From the NCBI GenBank assembly GCA_937951695.1, contig CALFBL010000026.1, positions 1 to 6,136 on the forward strand: a stretch of DNA of 6,136 bases, given 5' to 3'. Position numbers and translations under genes: made by a program. Numbering within the stretch: the first letter of the stretch is position 1; each line of letters begins with the position of its first letter. Below are positions 5,402-6,136 of this stretch, piece after piece. This DNA comes from an uncultured Granulosicoccaceae bacterium. GTDB taxonomy: Bacteria; Pseudomonadota; Gammaproteobacteria; Granulosicoccales; Granulosicoccaceae. The notes under the pieces are model-generated. The model searched no databases. It was not told the origin of the DNA and saw nothing but the letters and a program-made list of their open reading frames with translations.

Positions 5402-6136
5402 CTACGACGCGCGTTTAATGATTCCGCCATTGATGCTGCCAAGCAAGCGTCTTGCTTGCACGATCTGCGAATCGATCCCGCGGAAGACGACTTCTTGTAG
5501 CAAAGCCTGTGCGTCCTGGATGAAGCCGTTCTCGATATAGGCGTTTGCCAGAACCAGTTTCAACTCCATGTTTCGTTTGACGTCCTCATCAGTCGAGTCG
5601 GTTGCATCGAACGGATTTTTATCACCTTCTGGCTCGGTTAAATCCATTAATTGTTTTGCATCAGAGGTGTCATACCCGATTTCATTTGACGCGATATCAC
5701 CAAACAAATCGATGTCGACACCCGTAGTTGACATTTGATACGCAACAGCCGGGGTCTGTATTCTTCCCGCCGCGTCATCAACCGCCTTTGCGTTTTCAGC
5801 ACTCGGAGCAGCTGATTCGTCGAGGCGCGTATACGATTCGTTTCGATAGGAAGACTGCACCGACGAGCACCGATACCGGATTGCCCGACGGGTTCGGTTA
5901 GCGTTCATCGGCTTGGCTGACTTAGCCGATTTCACTGGCCGTACTCGTGTGCTTCGCCGCACCTGTTGTCGCTTACGCCGAGCGGACCATCGCCGATAGA
6001 CCACCGTGGCGATTGACCCGGTCATCAGGGTTAACCCGCCGCCCACCATAGCCAGCTTGATCCAACGTTGTGCAGGCACCGCCGCTGCAGGCTCAGCGTC
6101 TGCATCGGTCACATCGGTCACATCGGTCACATCGGT
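5402..6136 (-). CDS. FimV-like membrane protein, C-terminal portion, 5'-truncated by the window end
   Basis: FimV-family proteins are inner-membrane proteins with a periplasmic LysM part and a cytoplasmic TPR-like C-terminus. They organise type IV pili, polar signalling and cell-pole factors. Numbering from the GTG at 6130, this frame has a Thr-Asp-Val repeat at the edge and a short Ala/Pro/Glu stretch. One membrane segment follows (about 24-45, IKLAMVGGGLTLMTGSIATVV), then a strongly basic stretch (46-73, RRWSARRKRQQVRRS) that indicates a cytoplasmic C-terminus. An acidic low-complexity region precedes the FimV C-terminal helical domain (about 186-235; ANAYIENGFIQDAQALLQEV, then QARRLLGSI). 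The frame stays open to base 6136 and the GTG lies inside the repeat, so the true start is probably outside the window. FimV proteins are often 600-1000 residues; a short FimV-like paralogue is the alternative. The stop TAG at 5404-5402 lies 47 bp from the bidirectional terminator. Confidence 0.75.
   Translation of the reverse strand, partial: TDVTDVTDVTDADAEPAAAVPAQRWIKLAMVGGGLTLMTGSIATVVYRRWSARRKRQQVRRSTRVRPVKSAKSAKPMNANRTRRAIRYRCSSVQSSYRNESYTRLDESAAPSAENAKAVDDAAGRIQTPAVAYQMSTTGVDIDLFGDIASNEIGYDTSDAKQLMDLTEPEGDKNPFDATDSTDEDVKRNMELKLVLANAYIENGFIQDAQALLQEVVFRGIDSQIVQARRLLGSINGGIIKRAS
6103..6136. repeat. 9-bp in-frame tandem repeat at the window edge
   Basis: CATCGGTCA is present in three exact tandem copies (6103-6129), followed by seven bases of a fourth that run off the window. 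On the minus strand it encodes Thr-Asp-Val repeated. The nine-base unit keeps the reading frame whatever the copy number. The array lies just before the membrane segment of the FimV-like protein. Confidence 0.85.

Noticed and set aside
6103..6136. CRISPR-like array at the right edge
   Set aside because: The units are 9 bp with no spacers and are an in-frame coding repeat.

Overview
The window looks like chromosomal DNA from a gammaproteobacterium. The evidence is the gene order rimP-nusA-infB, a NusA of 498 residues with the duplicated C-terminal acidic repeats seen in E. coli-type NusA, and a C-terminal FimV-type domain. The genus cannot be read from the sequence. Both ends look broken. The left end changes abruptly from an alpha/beta-hydrolase-like fragment to the antisense of infB. 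The right end stops inside a 9-bp tandem repeat within an open frame. This is what an assembled contig whose edges are a chimeric join and a repeat would look like.

Layout. Positions 1-~113: a plus-strand C-terminal piece of a probable alpha/beta hydrolase with T-rich third codon positions. Positions 99-2800, all minus strand: the translation and transcription operon rimP, nusA, infB, with infB reduced to its N-terminal ~200 codons by the left-hand junction. Positions 2801-3542: a 742-bp divergent intergenic region. On its rimP side it holds a good extended -10 promoter and, ~150 nt downstream, a strong intrinsic terminator that lies before rimP. This is best read as a rimP leader/attenuator or a short leader RNA. 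On its other side are candidate promoter and operator-like inverted repeats. Positions 3543-5267, plus strand: a secreted glycoside hydrolase family 16 enzyme with a signal peptide, two tandem FN3/Ig-like modules, a Pro/Ser/Thr-rich linker and a catalytic domain with an intact EIDIME active site. Positions 5268-5401: two hairpins, the second a clear bidirectional terminator between convergent genes. Positions 5402-6136, minus strand: the C-terminal part of a membrane-anchored FimV-like protein.

How the parts relate. RimP (30S maturation), NusA (elongation, termination and antitermination) and IF-2 (initiation) form a classic co-transcribed set, and the leader terminator suggests premature termination controls it. 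The GH16 enzyme is a separate extracellular polysaccharide-degrading function with its own transcription unit. The FimV-like protein would belong to cell-pole, type IV pilus or peptidoglycan-associated functions. I see no functional link between the GH16 gene and its neighbours.

I did not find a new multi-gene system here. The points most worth a second look are the chimeric left junction, the rimP leader with its terminator, the nested inverted repeats upstream of the GH16 gene, and the TDV repeat in the FimV-like gene.
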